64,000 nt of DNA from assembly GCA_001298575.1 (NCBI GenBank), contig LJCV01000263.1, forward strand, positions 62,001-126,000, given 5' to 3'. A program made the position numbers and the translations under genes. The stretch's first letter is position 1; each line of letters begins with the position of its first letter. The notes under the pieces were generated by a model. It was not told the DNA's origin, did no database searches, and worked only from the letters and a program-made list of their open reading frames with translations. Below are positions 1 through 8,335 of this stretch, one piece after another. Source of the stretch: Actinobacteria bacterium OK074. Lineage in GTDB: Bacteria; Actinomycetota; Actinomycetes; Streptomycetales; Streptomycetaceae.

Positions 1-1410
1 CCGGGCGAAGTCGGAGGTCGCCGCCGCGCCGCCCATCACCTTCCGCACCGCCTTGTAGTACGCCATGGTGCCGACCGCCGGGATGTGCTGGTCGCCCAGC
101 CCGTGCCACAGGATCAGCTTGCCGCCCGCCTTCTTGAACGCCCGCAGGTCCGGGTCGGTGGCGTCATACACGCCCTCGTTGGGCGCCATGATCTTCTTGA
201 AGTACGCGGCGGTGAACTTCACGTCCTTGTAGGTCAGTTGGGGCTGCGGGCGGTCGAAGACCTGGTAGCGGAGGGTCTCCCGGACGAAGCTGATGTCGCC
301 GGAGGCGCCGGAGGCGGTGGCCGGGGTGATGATTCCGGCCCAGTTCAGCTCGGAGCCGCGCAACTGGTAGCCCGGGTAGAGGAGTTGGCCGTGCTCGTCG
401 GTCGGGCCCGCGTAGATGCGGCGCAGGGTGGTGACCTGGTCCGCGGTCAGGCAGTAGTCGCCCGCGGTCGAGGTCTGCCCCGCCGCGCACTGGATGGTGG
501 CCGGGTCCCAGGTGCAGCTCAGCGGGTCGGCGATGATCCTGTCGGCGGGGGCGCCGCAGCCCTTGAGCACGGCCGCGTGCAGGGCGGGCAGGTCGGCGTT
601 GGTGATCGTGGCCGGGCCGCCGTCGAGGTACACGGACTGGGCGGTCCAGGCGTGCGAGAAGGTGTTCAGCGCGGTGAAGTTGTTGGCCGGGGCGCCCGCG
701 ACGATGCCGTCGAAGTCGGTCGGGTAGCGCTGCGCCTCGGTGAGCGCCTGGTGGCCGCCCTGGGAGCAGCCGTCGAAGTAGGAGTGGGTGGCGGCCTGCC
801 CGTAGAACCGCTGGACGATCGCCTTCGCGGCCCGGGCCAGCAGATGGTCGGACTTGTAGCCGAAGTCGGCGCGCAGGGTGGGGTCGGTGGAGAACAGACC
901 GCCGCCCTGGGAGTGGCCCTCGTCGCTGGAGGCCACGGCGAAGGCGCCGGTCGTCAGCGGGACGCAGCCGGTGGACGCGGGGGCGCTGCCGACGTTCACG
1001 CTGCCGCACAGGCCGCCGCAGCCGACCTGGAGGTAGTTGGCCTGCCAGCCGGTCTGGGGCAGCCGGAGTTCGAAGTGGATCTGCGGGGCGATCACGCCCT
1101 TGACGTCACAGGCGGCCCAGTCGCCGAGCGTGTTGTCGGCCGCGGCCAGCACGGTCGCCGAACCGACCTCGAAGGGCACGTCCGGGACGGCGCTCGCCAG
1201 GTCCAGGGACGCGACGGAGGCGCAGGAGACCGCCGGTGCGATGCCGGACGTCGTGCTCGCGGCCGGGACGGCGGTGGTGCCGGTCGCGGCCGAGGACTGG
1301 GCGTCACCGGCGAGCGCCAGGCTCGTACCGGTGACCAGCGCGAGGACGGCGGCGAGCGGCGCCAGGAAGGCGGCGGGCCACCGGCGACACCTTCTGGGAA
1401 GCGTGGGCAT
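1..1410 (-). CDS. Secreted tannase/feruloyl esterase family hydrolase (3' part off the window)
   Basis: Predicted extracellular alpha/beta hydrolase that cleaves ester-linked phenolic acids (feruloyl or galloyl esters) from plant material. The frame is open from an ATG at 1410, preceded by GGAG, to the left edge, giving 470 codons without a stop. An N-terminal signal of about 35 residues has an Arg-rich start and a long Ala/Leu core. The nucleophile motif GCSQGG has Ser216 next to a Cys, as in the tannase family where neighbouring Cys residues form a disulfide beside the active site. WHGLGDQHIP carries the likely catalytic Asp440; the final His lies beyond the window. It stands next to pectin-backbone lyases, which suits joint attack on plant cell wall. 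Tannase versus feruloyl esterase cannot be told from sequence. Confidence 0.85.
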   Translation of the reverse strand, partial: MPTLPRRCRRWPAAFLAPLAAVLALVTGTSLALAGDAQSSAATGTTAVPAASTTSGIAPAVSCASVASLDLASAVPDVPFEVGSATVLAAADNTLGDWAACDVKGVIAPQIHFELRLPQTGWQANYLQVGCGGLCGSVNVGSAPASTGCVPLTTGAFAVASSDEGHSQGGGLFSTDPTLRADFGYKSDHLLARAAKAIVQRFYGQAATHSYFDGCSQGGHQALTEAQRYPTDFDGIVAGAPANNFTALNTFSHAWTAQSVYLDGGPATITNADLPALHAAVLKGCGAPADRIIADPLSCTWDPATIQCAAGQTSTAGDYCLTADQVTTLRRIYAGPTDEHGQLLYPGYQLRGSELNWAGIITPATASGASGDISFVRETLRYQVFDRPQPQLTYKDVKFTAAYFKKIMAPNEGVYDATDPDLRAFKKAGGKLILWHGLGDQHIPAVGTMAYYKAVRKVMGGAAATSDFAR

Positions 1411-1568
1411 GCTCGGGCTCCGTTCGATCGTCGTCTCGGGACACGTGCGGCTCAGCCGGCCCGGCGGGACCCGACTGGGGGAGCGGGATGTGCGAGGAGC
1501 GGGGGCGTACGAGTGCGCGGTGGTACGGCGAAGGAACGTAGCCCGGCGGCATCCGGGGCACAAGACAT

Positions 1569-1612
1569 GTCGACGAGATTGTTGACGATTTGGTCGGAGA
1601 TTGGGTCGAATG
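1569..1612. promoter_or_regulatory. AT-richer repeat upstream of the esterase gene
   Basis: Between the esterase start and the DUF5990 stop lies an unusually AT-rich stretch with near-repeats of GTCG-N2/3-AGATTG and TGACGATTTG. It is 160-200 bp upstream of the esterase start codon and is the most promoter- or operator-like part of this gap. I cannot assign a regulator. Confidence 0.25.
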
Positions 1613-1660
1613 GGGGGCGTGCGGTTCTGGCCAAAAGCCGGGCGTTCGGCTGGCCTTGGA

Positions 1661-2140
1661 TCAGGCGGCGGACTCCGCGGTCCAGGTGATGTACGGGGGC
1701 TCGACCCGGGCGCACAGGGGGTTGCCGTGCGCGTCGGTCAGGCCGAGGCGTCCGACCAGCAGGCCGCTGTGCGCGGCGGCGGCCAGGACGTCGGCGGGGA
1801 CGCGGTCGAGCAGGAGCTTGGCGCGGCGGAACATCGTGAAGGCGCCCGACGCGTCGACCGTGCCCCACGACAGGTACACGAACCGGCGGCCCAGCCGGTC
1901 CTGCACGTAGGGGCCCTTCACCTCGGTGCCGTCGGGCGAGACGGTCGCGGTGCACTCCAGGGTCCAGCTCGCGGACGCGGCGTCGCCGGGCTGCGGGTCG
2001 AGGAGTTCGGCCGGGCGGTCGCGGCGCTGCACGGCGACATGGATGTTGTCGTAGGCCGCGACCTTGGCGTCGGCGGGGGCCGGGCGGCTGCGGCCGGGGA
2101 GGTCGACGGCGTCGATGCGGATGTGCATACCGGCCATCAT
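1661..2140 (-). CDS. DUF5990 family protein
   Basis: A 159-residue protein of unknown function. The opening HIRIDAVDLPGR, the central NIHVAVQRRDRPAELL and the following ASASWTLEC match my memory of the DUF5990 family, small soluble proteins common in Streptomyces. There is no signal peptide, membrane segment or obvious catalytic motif. It starts ATG-ATG at 2140; a third in-frame ATG at 2128 could also be used. It sits alone between terminator-like structure and the esterase, and nothing here suggests a role. Confidence 0.7.
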   Translation of the reverse strand: MMAGMHIRIDAVDLPGRSRPAPADAKVAAYDNIHVAVQRRDRPAELLDPQPGDAASASWTLECTATVSPDGTEVKGPYVQDRLGRRFVYLSWGTVDASGAFTMFRRAKLLLDRVPADVLAAAAHSGLLVGRLGLTDAHGNPLCARVEPPYITWTAESAA

Positions 2141-2165
2141 GCCGCCTGCGCCGCCGGTGGTCCGA

Positions 2166-2197
2166 GGCGGGCCGCCCTGCGTACGGGGCGGCCCGCC
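2166..2197. terminator. GC-rich hairpin terminator after the PL26-type gene
   Basis: Two perfect 12-nt arms (GGCGGGCCGCCC and its complement) are separated by an 8-nt loop. The hairpin lies just downstream of the stop of the minus-strand lyase (2220) and upstream of the DUF5990 start. It has no U-tract, as is usual in Streptomyces. Confidence 0.65.
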
Positions 2198-2219
2198 GGT
2201 GCGGGCCCGAGGCCCGGGG

Positions 2220-4973
2220 TCAGGTCAGCGCGTCACCGACCAGGGCCAGGTTCTCGATGGCCGCGAGGCCGTACAGGGACGTGGAGTTGGTGCTGACCCA
2301 GGTGGCGTCGGACCCGGCGTTGAGGACCGTGGGGCCGTCGATCCGGGTGGTCGTCCACGGGGTGCTCGTGGCCGGATAGCCGTCGCTCGCCGTGAAGTTG
2401 GTCCAGGCGCGGGTGGCCAGCGCGGCCTCGCCGGTCAGGTTGGCCGCGTACGCGTCCAGGCGGGAGTGGCCCTGGACCAGGCTGACCTTGAAGCCGGCGC
2501 CGTAGCGGGCGGTCTTCTCGGCCGTGGTGGCGTTGAAGTACCGGCAGTAGTCCAGCCAGGCGGCCCGGAAGCCGGGGATCTCCTTCTCGTCGACGGCGGC
2601 GATCAACTCGGCGGCCAGTTCCGGCAGTCCGAAGCTCGCGGAGAGGTGGGAGACGTCGATCACCGGCGTGCTCTGGACGGCGAAGGCGCCCGTGTCGAGG
2701 TCGTACAGCCCGCTGCCCTGGACGAAACCGTTGGGCTGGGCCGCGATGGTCGAGGCGCTGGCCAGCAGTTTCTTCCTCGCCGTGCGCCACTTGGGGCCGC
2801 GCCGCTCCCACTCGGTCCACCAGGCCCAGCCCAGGCCGCTCCAGTCGGTGCCGAAGCCGATGGACAGGGCGTGCCGGTCGCCGGGGAGGTAACCGTCGGT
2901 GCGGACCTTGCGGTTGGGGTCGAGCCGGAGGAAGGTCTCGTCCGCGTCGACCTGGGCGTGCATCAGGTCGCCGGTGCGTTCGTCGGCGGTGAGGTAGTAG
3001 AAGAGACGGCGGTAGACCGGCGTCGAGATGCGGACCTGCTTGGCGCTGTCGCCGAAGTGCTGGACGCCGTGCCGGGTGCCGAGGCCCGCCCACTTCCCGA
3101 GGTGGTAGACGTCGACCTCGCCGGTGTGCCGGGTCATGGCCTCGGCGAAGCGGTAGATGTCGGCGCGCCCGGAGCGCAGGTAGGCCAGCCACAGCCACAG
3201 GTCCGTGGACAGTTCGGAGTTGTCCCAGGCGTAGCCGCCGACGTCGTAGCACCAGGTGTGGCGGTCCGGGTCGTAGGTGTGCTGGACGTCGCCGTAGTCC
3301 AGGAAGCCGTACCAGCGGCGCTGTTCGCGCTGGTCGCGGTAGTAGGTGAAGAGCAGGTCGAGGCGGTCCTCGACGGTCTTGCGGGCGGCGGTCGAGCGGT
3401 CCACCGGGGACCAGAGCCCGGCGAAGACGCCTGCCTTGTGCAGGGTCTCGGGGGCGGCGACGAGCTGCGGCGGGGCGGTCAGCGCGTCCTTCTGCGCGAC
3501 GAGGGCGGCGGCCGTCGGGGTGGCGGCGTTGGCCCACAGGTACAGCTCGGAGGTGCGGGCGATGCCGTAGGGGGTGCCGAAGCCGGGCTCGTAGTCCTCG
3601 TAGGTGATGTTGAGTCCGGCGGTCTGCTCCGCGTAGGTGTCCTGGCCGAGGCCGTCGTGGTAGAAGCGCAGGTCGAGCGGCTGGGCCTCGGGCGACCAGA
3701 GCCAGAGGGTGACGGTCGCCTCGGGGGAGGCGGCGTCGCGGACGTCGAGCTGGGCGGGGTGTTTCTGCCAGAAGTCCCGCAGCCCGAAGGAGAGTCCGCC
3801 GCTGACCCCGCCGACGTAACCGAAGCCGGGGGCGCGGGTGCCGCCCGTGGTGTGGATCCAGCCGTGGCCCGCCTTGGTGCGCTTGCGGACGGTGAAGCCG
3901 TCGGCCGACAGCTGGGAGAGGGTGAAGTCGCCCCATTGCGGGACGTGTTGCAGGGCGCCGGAGACCCGGGTGTCCCAGGCGGCGAGGTCCGGCAGCTTCC
4001 TGCCCTCGACCTGCGCGGTGCGCACGGCCGCGCCCGGGTCGCGGCGCAGTCCGGTGACGCCCTGCACGGCCTCGGTGAGGAAACCGTCGTCGGCGCCCGC
4101 GAGCCGGACGTGCCGGTTGTACGGCTCGTCGGTGAGCGGGACCCGGATGCGCAGCCCCAGCCCCTTGATGAAGTCGCCGCCGTTCTTGCCGGGTTCCTGC
4201 GTGCCGTCGTAGGTGATCGTGTGGACGACACGGATCGCCTCGGACCCGGCGTGCAGGTAGAGGCGGAGGACGAAGGGCAGCCAGGAGCGGTTGCCGCGTT
4301 CGTGCCTGCCCTCCAGGCGGACGACGGCGCGCACCGGTCCCGGCTGCTCGACGGTGACCGAGTCGACGCGGCCGGTGAACCGCTCCCAACGGGCGCTGGA
4401 ACCACTGCCGTTGTAGTCGTCGTCGGCCTCCGGCTGCCGCAGGACGACGAGTTCCGCCTTGCTCGCGATCTCGGTCCCGGCCCGCCTGATCGAGCGAATG
4501 ACGTCGTGGGCACCGGACTTGGCGATGGCGACCCGGATCACCCCGGTGTCGACGTCGATCGTGCCGCCCCCGGTGTCCACGGTGAGCGCGGTGTCCGCCT
4601 GTGCGGGCGTGCCCGGGGCGAGGGTGTAGCTCGCGGCGGGCGCGGTGGTCGAACCGACCGCGTGGGCCGTCCACTTGAGGCTGCCGTCGGGCCACTGGGC
4701 GGTGGGCCAGGACTGGACGGGTACGGCGGTGCCGTCGTCGGCGGTGAGCGCGAAGGGGGGGTGGGGGGGGAGGGCGCCCTGGGGCCAGGCCACGCCGAAG
4801 GTGGTGCCGGGGACGGCGGCCGGGGTGCCGCCTTCCAGCCAAGTCAGCTGGACGGGTCCGGTGTTGGGCGTGGCAGCGGCGGCCGGGTCGGCGGCGAGGG
4901 CCCAGGAGAACTGGGTCGCGACGGCGGCAGCGGCGGCGGCCTTGAGCGCGGCTCTTCGGGAGAGTTCAGGCAT
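2220..4973 (-). CDS. Tat-exported exo-rhamnogalacturonan lyase-type protein (PL26/YetA-like)
   Basis: A 917-residue secreted protein resembling the PcRGLX/YetA group, the family of rhamnogalacturonan exolyases that release disaccharides from the pectin backbone by beta-elimination. The start ATG at 4973 follows the previous gene by an 8-nt overlap and gives a clear twin-arginine signal (SRRAALKAAAAAAVA, Ala-x-Ala cleavage near residue 35). The mature N-terminus carries the LTWLEGGTPAAVPGTTFGVAWPQG and DGSLKWTAHA stretches typical of the N-terminal RIFT-barrel domain; the remaining roughly 700 residues are Trp/Tyr-rich. A G8/G7 homopolymer on the non-coding strand (4755-4774) lies in the segment encoding PPHPPF. 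It is coupled to the DUF6250-type gene and divergent from a PL4 lyase. Confidence 0.75.
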   Translation of the reverse strand: MPELSRRAALKAAAAAAVATQFSWALAADPAAAATPNTGPVQLTWLEGGTPAAVPGTTFGVAWPQGALPPHPPFALTADDGTAVPVQSWPTAQWPDGSLKWTAHAVGSTTAPAASYTLAPGTPAQADTALTVDTGGGTIDVDTGVIRVAIAKSGAHDVIRSIRRAGTEIASKAELVVLRQPEADDDYNGSGSSARWERFTGRVDSVTVEQPGPVRAVVRLEGRHERGNRSWLPFVLRLYLHAGSEAIRVVHTITYDGTQEPGKNGGDFIKGLGLRIRVPLTDEPYNRHVRLAGADDGFLTEAVQGVTGLRRDPGAAVRTAQVEGRKLPDLAAWDTRVSGALQHVPQWGDFTLSQLSADGFTVRKRTKAGHGWIHTTGGTRAPGFGYVGGVSGGLSFGLRDFWQKHPAQLDVRDAASPEATVTLWLWSPEAQPLDLRFYHDGLGQDTYAEQTAGLNITYEDYEPGFGTPYGIARTSELYLWANAATPTAAALVAQKDALTAPPQLVAAPETLHKAGVFAGLWSPVDRSTAARKTVEDRLDLLFTYYRDQREQRRWYGFLDYGDVQHTYDPDRHTWCYDVGGYAWDNSELSTDLWLWLAYLRSGRADIYRFAEAMTRHTGEVDVYHLGKWAGLGTRHGVQHFGDSAKQVRISTPVYRRLFYYLTADERTGDLMHAQVDADETFLRLDPNRKVRTDGYLPGDRHALSIGFGTDWSGLGWAWWTEWERRGPKWRTARKKLLASASTIAAQPNGFVQGSGLYDLDTGAFAVQSTPVIDVSHLSASFGLPELAAELIAAVDEKEIPGFRAAWLDYCRYFNATTAEKTARYGAGFKVSLVQGHSRLDAYAANLTGEAALATRAWTNFTASDGYPATSTPWTTTRIDGPTVLNAGSDATWVSTNSTSLYGLAAIENLALVGDALT

Positions 4974-5694
4974 GGTGACCGCCCCCGAGCCGCCAGACGC
5001 GGAAGCCGGTGATGTGGAAGTGGCTGAAGGTCGTGCGGAAGGCGAACCAGCCGCTGGTGTACGGGTGTTCGTCGGTGTAGTCGAAGACCGGCTCGCCGTT
5101 GTCCCAGTACTGGACGTGCTGTCCGTCGGAGACCAGCCGGATGCGGTTGGGCTCGTTCGCGGTGAGCAGCGGCGAGGTGTAGTCGTAGACCAGCGGCCGG
5201 TCGCCCGCGACGCCGACGTAACGGCGCAGCCGGGTGGTGGTGTTGTAGTTCGCGCCGAGGCCCGCGTAGTACGTGGTGAGGTAGTCGTAGTCGGCGAGTG
5301 CGCCGCTGCGGGCGGTGGCGAACAGGTCCTCGGGGGAGCGTGCATCCCGGGCGTTCCAGAAGGAGTTGAGATCGCTGACGCGGTCGTTGGCGCCGCCCGC
5401 CGAGACCGGGGTCGCGGTGAAGTCGATCTCGTACCGGCCCGAGAACGGCCGCTCGAACCAGACCGACGCCCCGGCGGGCACGTCGACGTCCAGCACGCCG
5501 TCCTTCGCGGTGACGCTGCCGCCCTGCTCCAGCTCGGTCCGCCACTGCCCGGTGCCGTGCCGGAAGTCGTCGCGGGCCAGCAACCGGCCATGGTGGTACG
5601 GGTCTTGACGGTCCGGTACGGCGGCACCGGCGGTGAGTGCGGTGGTGGCCGCGACGGCCAGGCTCACCAGCGCGGCGGACCAGGTCTTGCGCAT
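4966..5694 (-). CDS. Secreted DUF6250-type protein
   Basis: A 242-residue exported protein with signal MRKTWSAALVSLAVAATTALTAGAA. The start at 5694 was chosen because AGGAAGGG precedes it; the frame stays open upstream but has no signal-like start. The mature part (DDFRHGTGQWRTELEQGG, then alternating hydrophobic/charged strands ending HFHITGFRVWRL) looks like a single beta-jelly-roll, the layout I associate with DUF6250, a domain common in polysaccharide-use loci. It overlaps the PL26-type gene by 8 nt, which implies translational coupling. A role as substrate-binding module or small lyase is plausible; no catalytic residues can be named. Confidence 0.65.
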   Translation of the reverse strand: MRKTWSAALVSLAVAATTALTAGAAVPDRQDPYHHGRLLARDDFRHGTGQWRTELEQGGSVTAKDGVLDVDVPAGASVWFERPFSGRYEIDFTATPVSAGGANDRVSDLNSFWNARDARSPEDLFATARSGALADYDYLTTYYAGLGANYNTTTRLRRYVGVAGDRPLVYDYTSPLLTANEPNRIRLVSDGQHVQYWDNGEPVFDYTDEHPYTSGWFAFRTTFSHFHITGFRVWRLGGGHHA

Positions 5695-5741
5695 CGGGGG
5701 ATCCCTTCCTGTGGACGGCCAGGAGCGTACGGAATCCAACA

Positions 5742-5753
5742 ATTGCGAGCAAT
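5742..5753. promoter_or_regulatory. Palindrome between the two rhamnogalacturonan lyase units
   Basis: ATTGC-GA-GCAAT is a perfect 12-nt inverted repeat in the 249-bp gap between divergent lyase genes. It has the size and symmetry of a LacI- or GntR-type operator and could control both directions. No matching regulator gene is adjacent. Confidence 0.4.
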
Positions 5754-5943
5754 GGAAGCCACAGAACCGCAAGGAGACGTTCACAAACAGTCGAAATCAC
5801 CGTCGAATCCCGGATGGTGGGACCGAATGTGACGTGGCATGACAACTCCATGGCCAACGGCCGCCGATCCCCGACCGGAGCCGCCCGGGCGGGCACTCTG
5901 GTGCCGCACCCCCAACCGCCCGCCCCGCACCAGGAGTTCCCGC

Positions 5944-7590
5944 ATGTCGTACGACAGCCCGCTCTCCCGCCGTACTGTCCTCGCCTCCGCCGCCGGACTC
6001 GCCCTGGCCCTCGCCACCCCCGTCCGGGCCTCGGCCGCGAGCTTCGGCTACACCGACGACGGGACCCGCTACGTCGTCGACACCGGCGCCGGTCTGGTCT
6101 TCAAGGTCGACCACACCAACGGCGACCTCTCCTCCTTCGTCTACAACGGCACCGAGTACCAGGGCTACGACGGAAAGAACTCCCACATCGAGAGCGGCCT
6201 CGGCGCCTCGACGGTGACCATCTCCACACCCGCCACCGGAGTCGTCCTCATCAAGGTCGTCCACGGCACCCTGATCCACTACTACGCGGCCCGCAGCGGC
6301 GAGAACAACATCTACCTCTTCACCTACAAGGCCGACACCTCGGTCACCGCCAGCCGCTACATCGCGCGCCTCAAGCCCGGCATCTTCCCCACCACCTACC
6401 CCGACACCTGGTCCAACTCCGACACCGTCATCGAGTCCGCCGACGTCTTCGCCAAGGCCGACGGCACCACCAGATCGAAGCACTTCGCCAACCTGCGGAC
6501 CATCGACTACGACTACTTCGGCTTCAGCACCTCCGCCGCCGCGCTCTGGGTCGTCCGCTCCAGCAAGGAGAAGGACTCCGGCGGCCCGTTCGTCCGCCAA
6601 CTCCTGCGCCACGGCAACGAGTCGGGCGCCGGACTCTACGAACACCTCTACTACGCCGAGGGCCAGACCGAGGCCGCGCGCTTCGGCCTGCACGGCCCGT
6701 ACGTGCTCGCCTTCACCGACGGGGCCGCGCCGACCGCCGCCGTGTCCGGGCGCGACAACACCGCCTGGGTGGACGCCCTCGGCCTCACCGGCTGGACCGG
6801 CGCGAGTGGCCGCGGCCGGATCGTCGGCAACGGCCTCGCGGGGCGCGACACTTCGTACCCCTACGTCGTGGGCGTCGCCAACGCCGACGCGCAGTACTGG
6901 GCCGAGGCGGACGCGAGCACCGGCAAGTACGCGGTCCCCGGCATCCTGCCCGGCACCTACACCCTCACCGTCTACAAGGGCGAACTCGCCGTGCACACCG
7001 AGAGCGTGACGATCACCGCGGGCGCCGTCACCACCCTGCACACCCTGACGATCACCGGCGACCCCGCCGCCGACACCGCCCTGTGGCGCATCGGCGACTG
7101 GAACGGCACCCCGGCCGGCTTCAAGAACGCCTCCCTGGTCACCTACGCCCACCCCTCCGACTCCCGCGCGGCGGCCTGGACCGCCGGGACCTACGTCGTC
7201 GGCAGCTCGACGGCCGCGGCCTGGCCCGCCTACCAGTTCAAGGAGATCAACCAGGGCCTGCTGGTCTCCTTCACCCTCACCGCCGCCCAGGCCGCCACCG
7301 ACCGCACCCTGCGCATCGGCATCACCACCGCCAAGGCGAACGGCCGCCCGCAGATCACCGTCAACGACACCTGGACCTCCGCGATCCCGGCCGCCGCGAC
7401 CGAACCCACCACCCGCACCCTGACCGTCGGCAGCTACCGCGGCAACAACCACACCTACGCATACGTCATCCCCGCCGCCGAGTTGCTGACCGGCACCAAC
7501 ACCCTGCGCATCGACGCGGCCGGGGGGTCGGCGGGCGGCGGCGGATACCTCAGCCCCAGCTACGGGTTCGACGCGCTCGATCTGCTCTGA
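5944..7590 (+). CDS. Tat-exported rhamnogalacturonan lyase, PL4 family
   Basis: A 548-residue secreted enzyme predicted to cut the rhamnogalacturonan-I backbone (rhamnogalacturonan endolyase, PL4). The ATG at 5944 follows AGGAG and gives a twin-arginine signal (SRRTVLASAAGLALALA). Three parts are visible: a large N-terminal beta-sandwich catalytic domain (about 35-310) with SSKEKDSGGPFVRQL and FGLHGPYVLAFTDG; a short fibronectin-like domain (about 320-375, PGTYTLTVYKGE); and a C-terminal carbohydrate-binding-like domain (about 380-548, WRIGDWNGTPAGF). This is the classical PL4 order. Candidate catalytic Lys208 or Lys210 is present; the position where I remember a catalytic His in fungal enzymes appears to be Glu239 (YYAEGQTE). 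Divergent from the PL26-type operon. Confidence 0.85.
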   Translation: MSYDSPLSRRTVLASAAGLALALATPVRASAASFGYTDDGTRYVVDTGAGLVFKVDHTNGDLSSFVYNGTEYQGYDGKNSHIESGLGASTVTISTPATGVVLIKVVHGTLIHYYAARSGENNIYLFTYKADTSVTASRYIARLKPGIFPTTYPDTWSNSDTVIESADVFAKADGTTRSKHFANLRTIDYDYFGFSTSAAALWVVRSSKEKDSGGPFVRQLLRHGNESGAGLYEHLYYAEGQTEAARFGLHGPYVLAFTDGAAPTAAVSGRDNTAWVDALGLTGWTGASGRGRIVGNGLAGRDTSYPYVVGVANADAQYWAEADASTGKYAVPGILPGTYTLTVYKGELAVHTESVTITAGAVTTLHTLTITGDPAADTALWRIGDWNGTPAGFKNASLVTYAHPSDSRAAAWTAGTYVVGSSTAAAWPAYQFKEINQGLLVSFTLTAAQAATDRTLRIGITTAKANGRPQITVNDTWTSAIPAAATEPTTRTLTVGSYRGNNHTYAYVIPAAELLTGTNTLRIDAAGGSAGGGGYLSPSYGFDALDLL

Positions 7591-7600
7591 GGCCGGGCGT

Positions 7601-7635
7601 CCGGCGCCCCGGCCACCCGTGGCGCGGGGCGCCGG
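7601..7635. terminator. Hairpin terminator after the PL4 lyase
   Basis: Arms CCGGCGCCCC and GGGGCGCCGG enclose a smaller inner GCCAC-CC-GTGGC stem. The structure starts 10 bp after the lyase stop codon and probably ends its transcript. Confidence 0.6.
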
Positions 7636-7757
7636 CGCTCCAACCGCCCCCGGAGCGCGCACTGTTCGCCGTCGAGGCGCTGGTGCCGGACAAACAACTC
7701 GTGAAAAATGTGGCAAAGCCATCCGACCGTGGCCCGGGGGAACGGGGAGGCGCGGCG

Positions 7758-8280
7758 ATGCCGCGCAAGGAGCGACCGCTGGACGCGGGGGACGGTCCGT
7801 TCCGGGAATTCGCCGCGGGACTACGGCAGTTGCGGCGCAAGGCGGGCAATCCGCCGTACCGGGGACTGGCGGAGCGGGCGCACTACTCGATCTCGACGCT
7901 GTCCTCCGCGGCCTCCGGCCAGCGGCTGCCGACGCCGGCGGTGACACTCGCCTACGTGCGCGCCTGCGCCGGGGACGCCGAGGAGTGGGAGCGGCGCTGG
8001 CGGGCGGCGGGAAACTCACGGCGAAGAATTCCCCGCGCCCGACACGGCGGAGGAGGAGGCGACCCCGCCGCCGTACGTGGGACTGCGGTCGTTCCGGGAG
8101 CAGGACGCCGCATGGTTCTTCGGCCGGGAGCAGTTGGTGGCGGGGCCGGCCGGGCGGCTGTGGGAGACCTCCCCGCAGCGCGTCGCGGGCCGGGTGTGCC
8201 GAATCGGCCACCCCAGGATGACCGGCTCCGAGTGGAAGAAGTACTTCGGGAACGTGGACTACCGGCCGCCGTGCCCGTAA
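7758..8280 (+). pseudogene. Remnant of an HTH-nSTAND1-WD40 regulator (frameshift plus large internal deletion)
   Basis: Starts at ATG 7758 after GGGGAGG and encodes an N-terminal helix-turn-helix region (FREFAAGLRQLRRKAG, YRGLAERAHYSISTLSSAA, WERRWRAA). The frame then breaks near 8009-8011. One base lost from a G run would explain this, because the +1 frame continues sensibly with ETHGEEFPAPDTAEEE and PYVGLRSFREQDAAWFFGRE, the signature entry into an nSTAND1 NTPase. Within about 25 codons the sequence jumps, still open, to a typical WD40-repeat C-terminus (GSEWKKYFGNVDYRPPCP) and stops at 8280. Walker motifs and propeller, normally about 1000 residues, are missing. It is unlikely to be functional as an NTPase. 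Confidence 0.75.
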
Positions 8281-8335
8281 CGGCCGTGCGGGCAGCGGTG
8301 GGTGAAGGCCGACCCGCTGTGTTGAACCGGCCGGG

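Noticed and set aside
2064..5012. About 980-codon open frame opposite the PL26-type gene
   Set aside because: Low-complexity Gly/Arg/Val translation, no motifs, and the other strand encodes a clear Tat-exported lyase.
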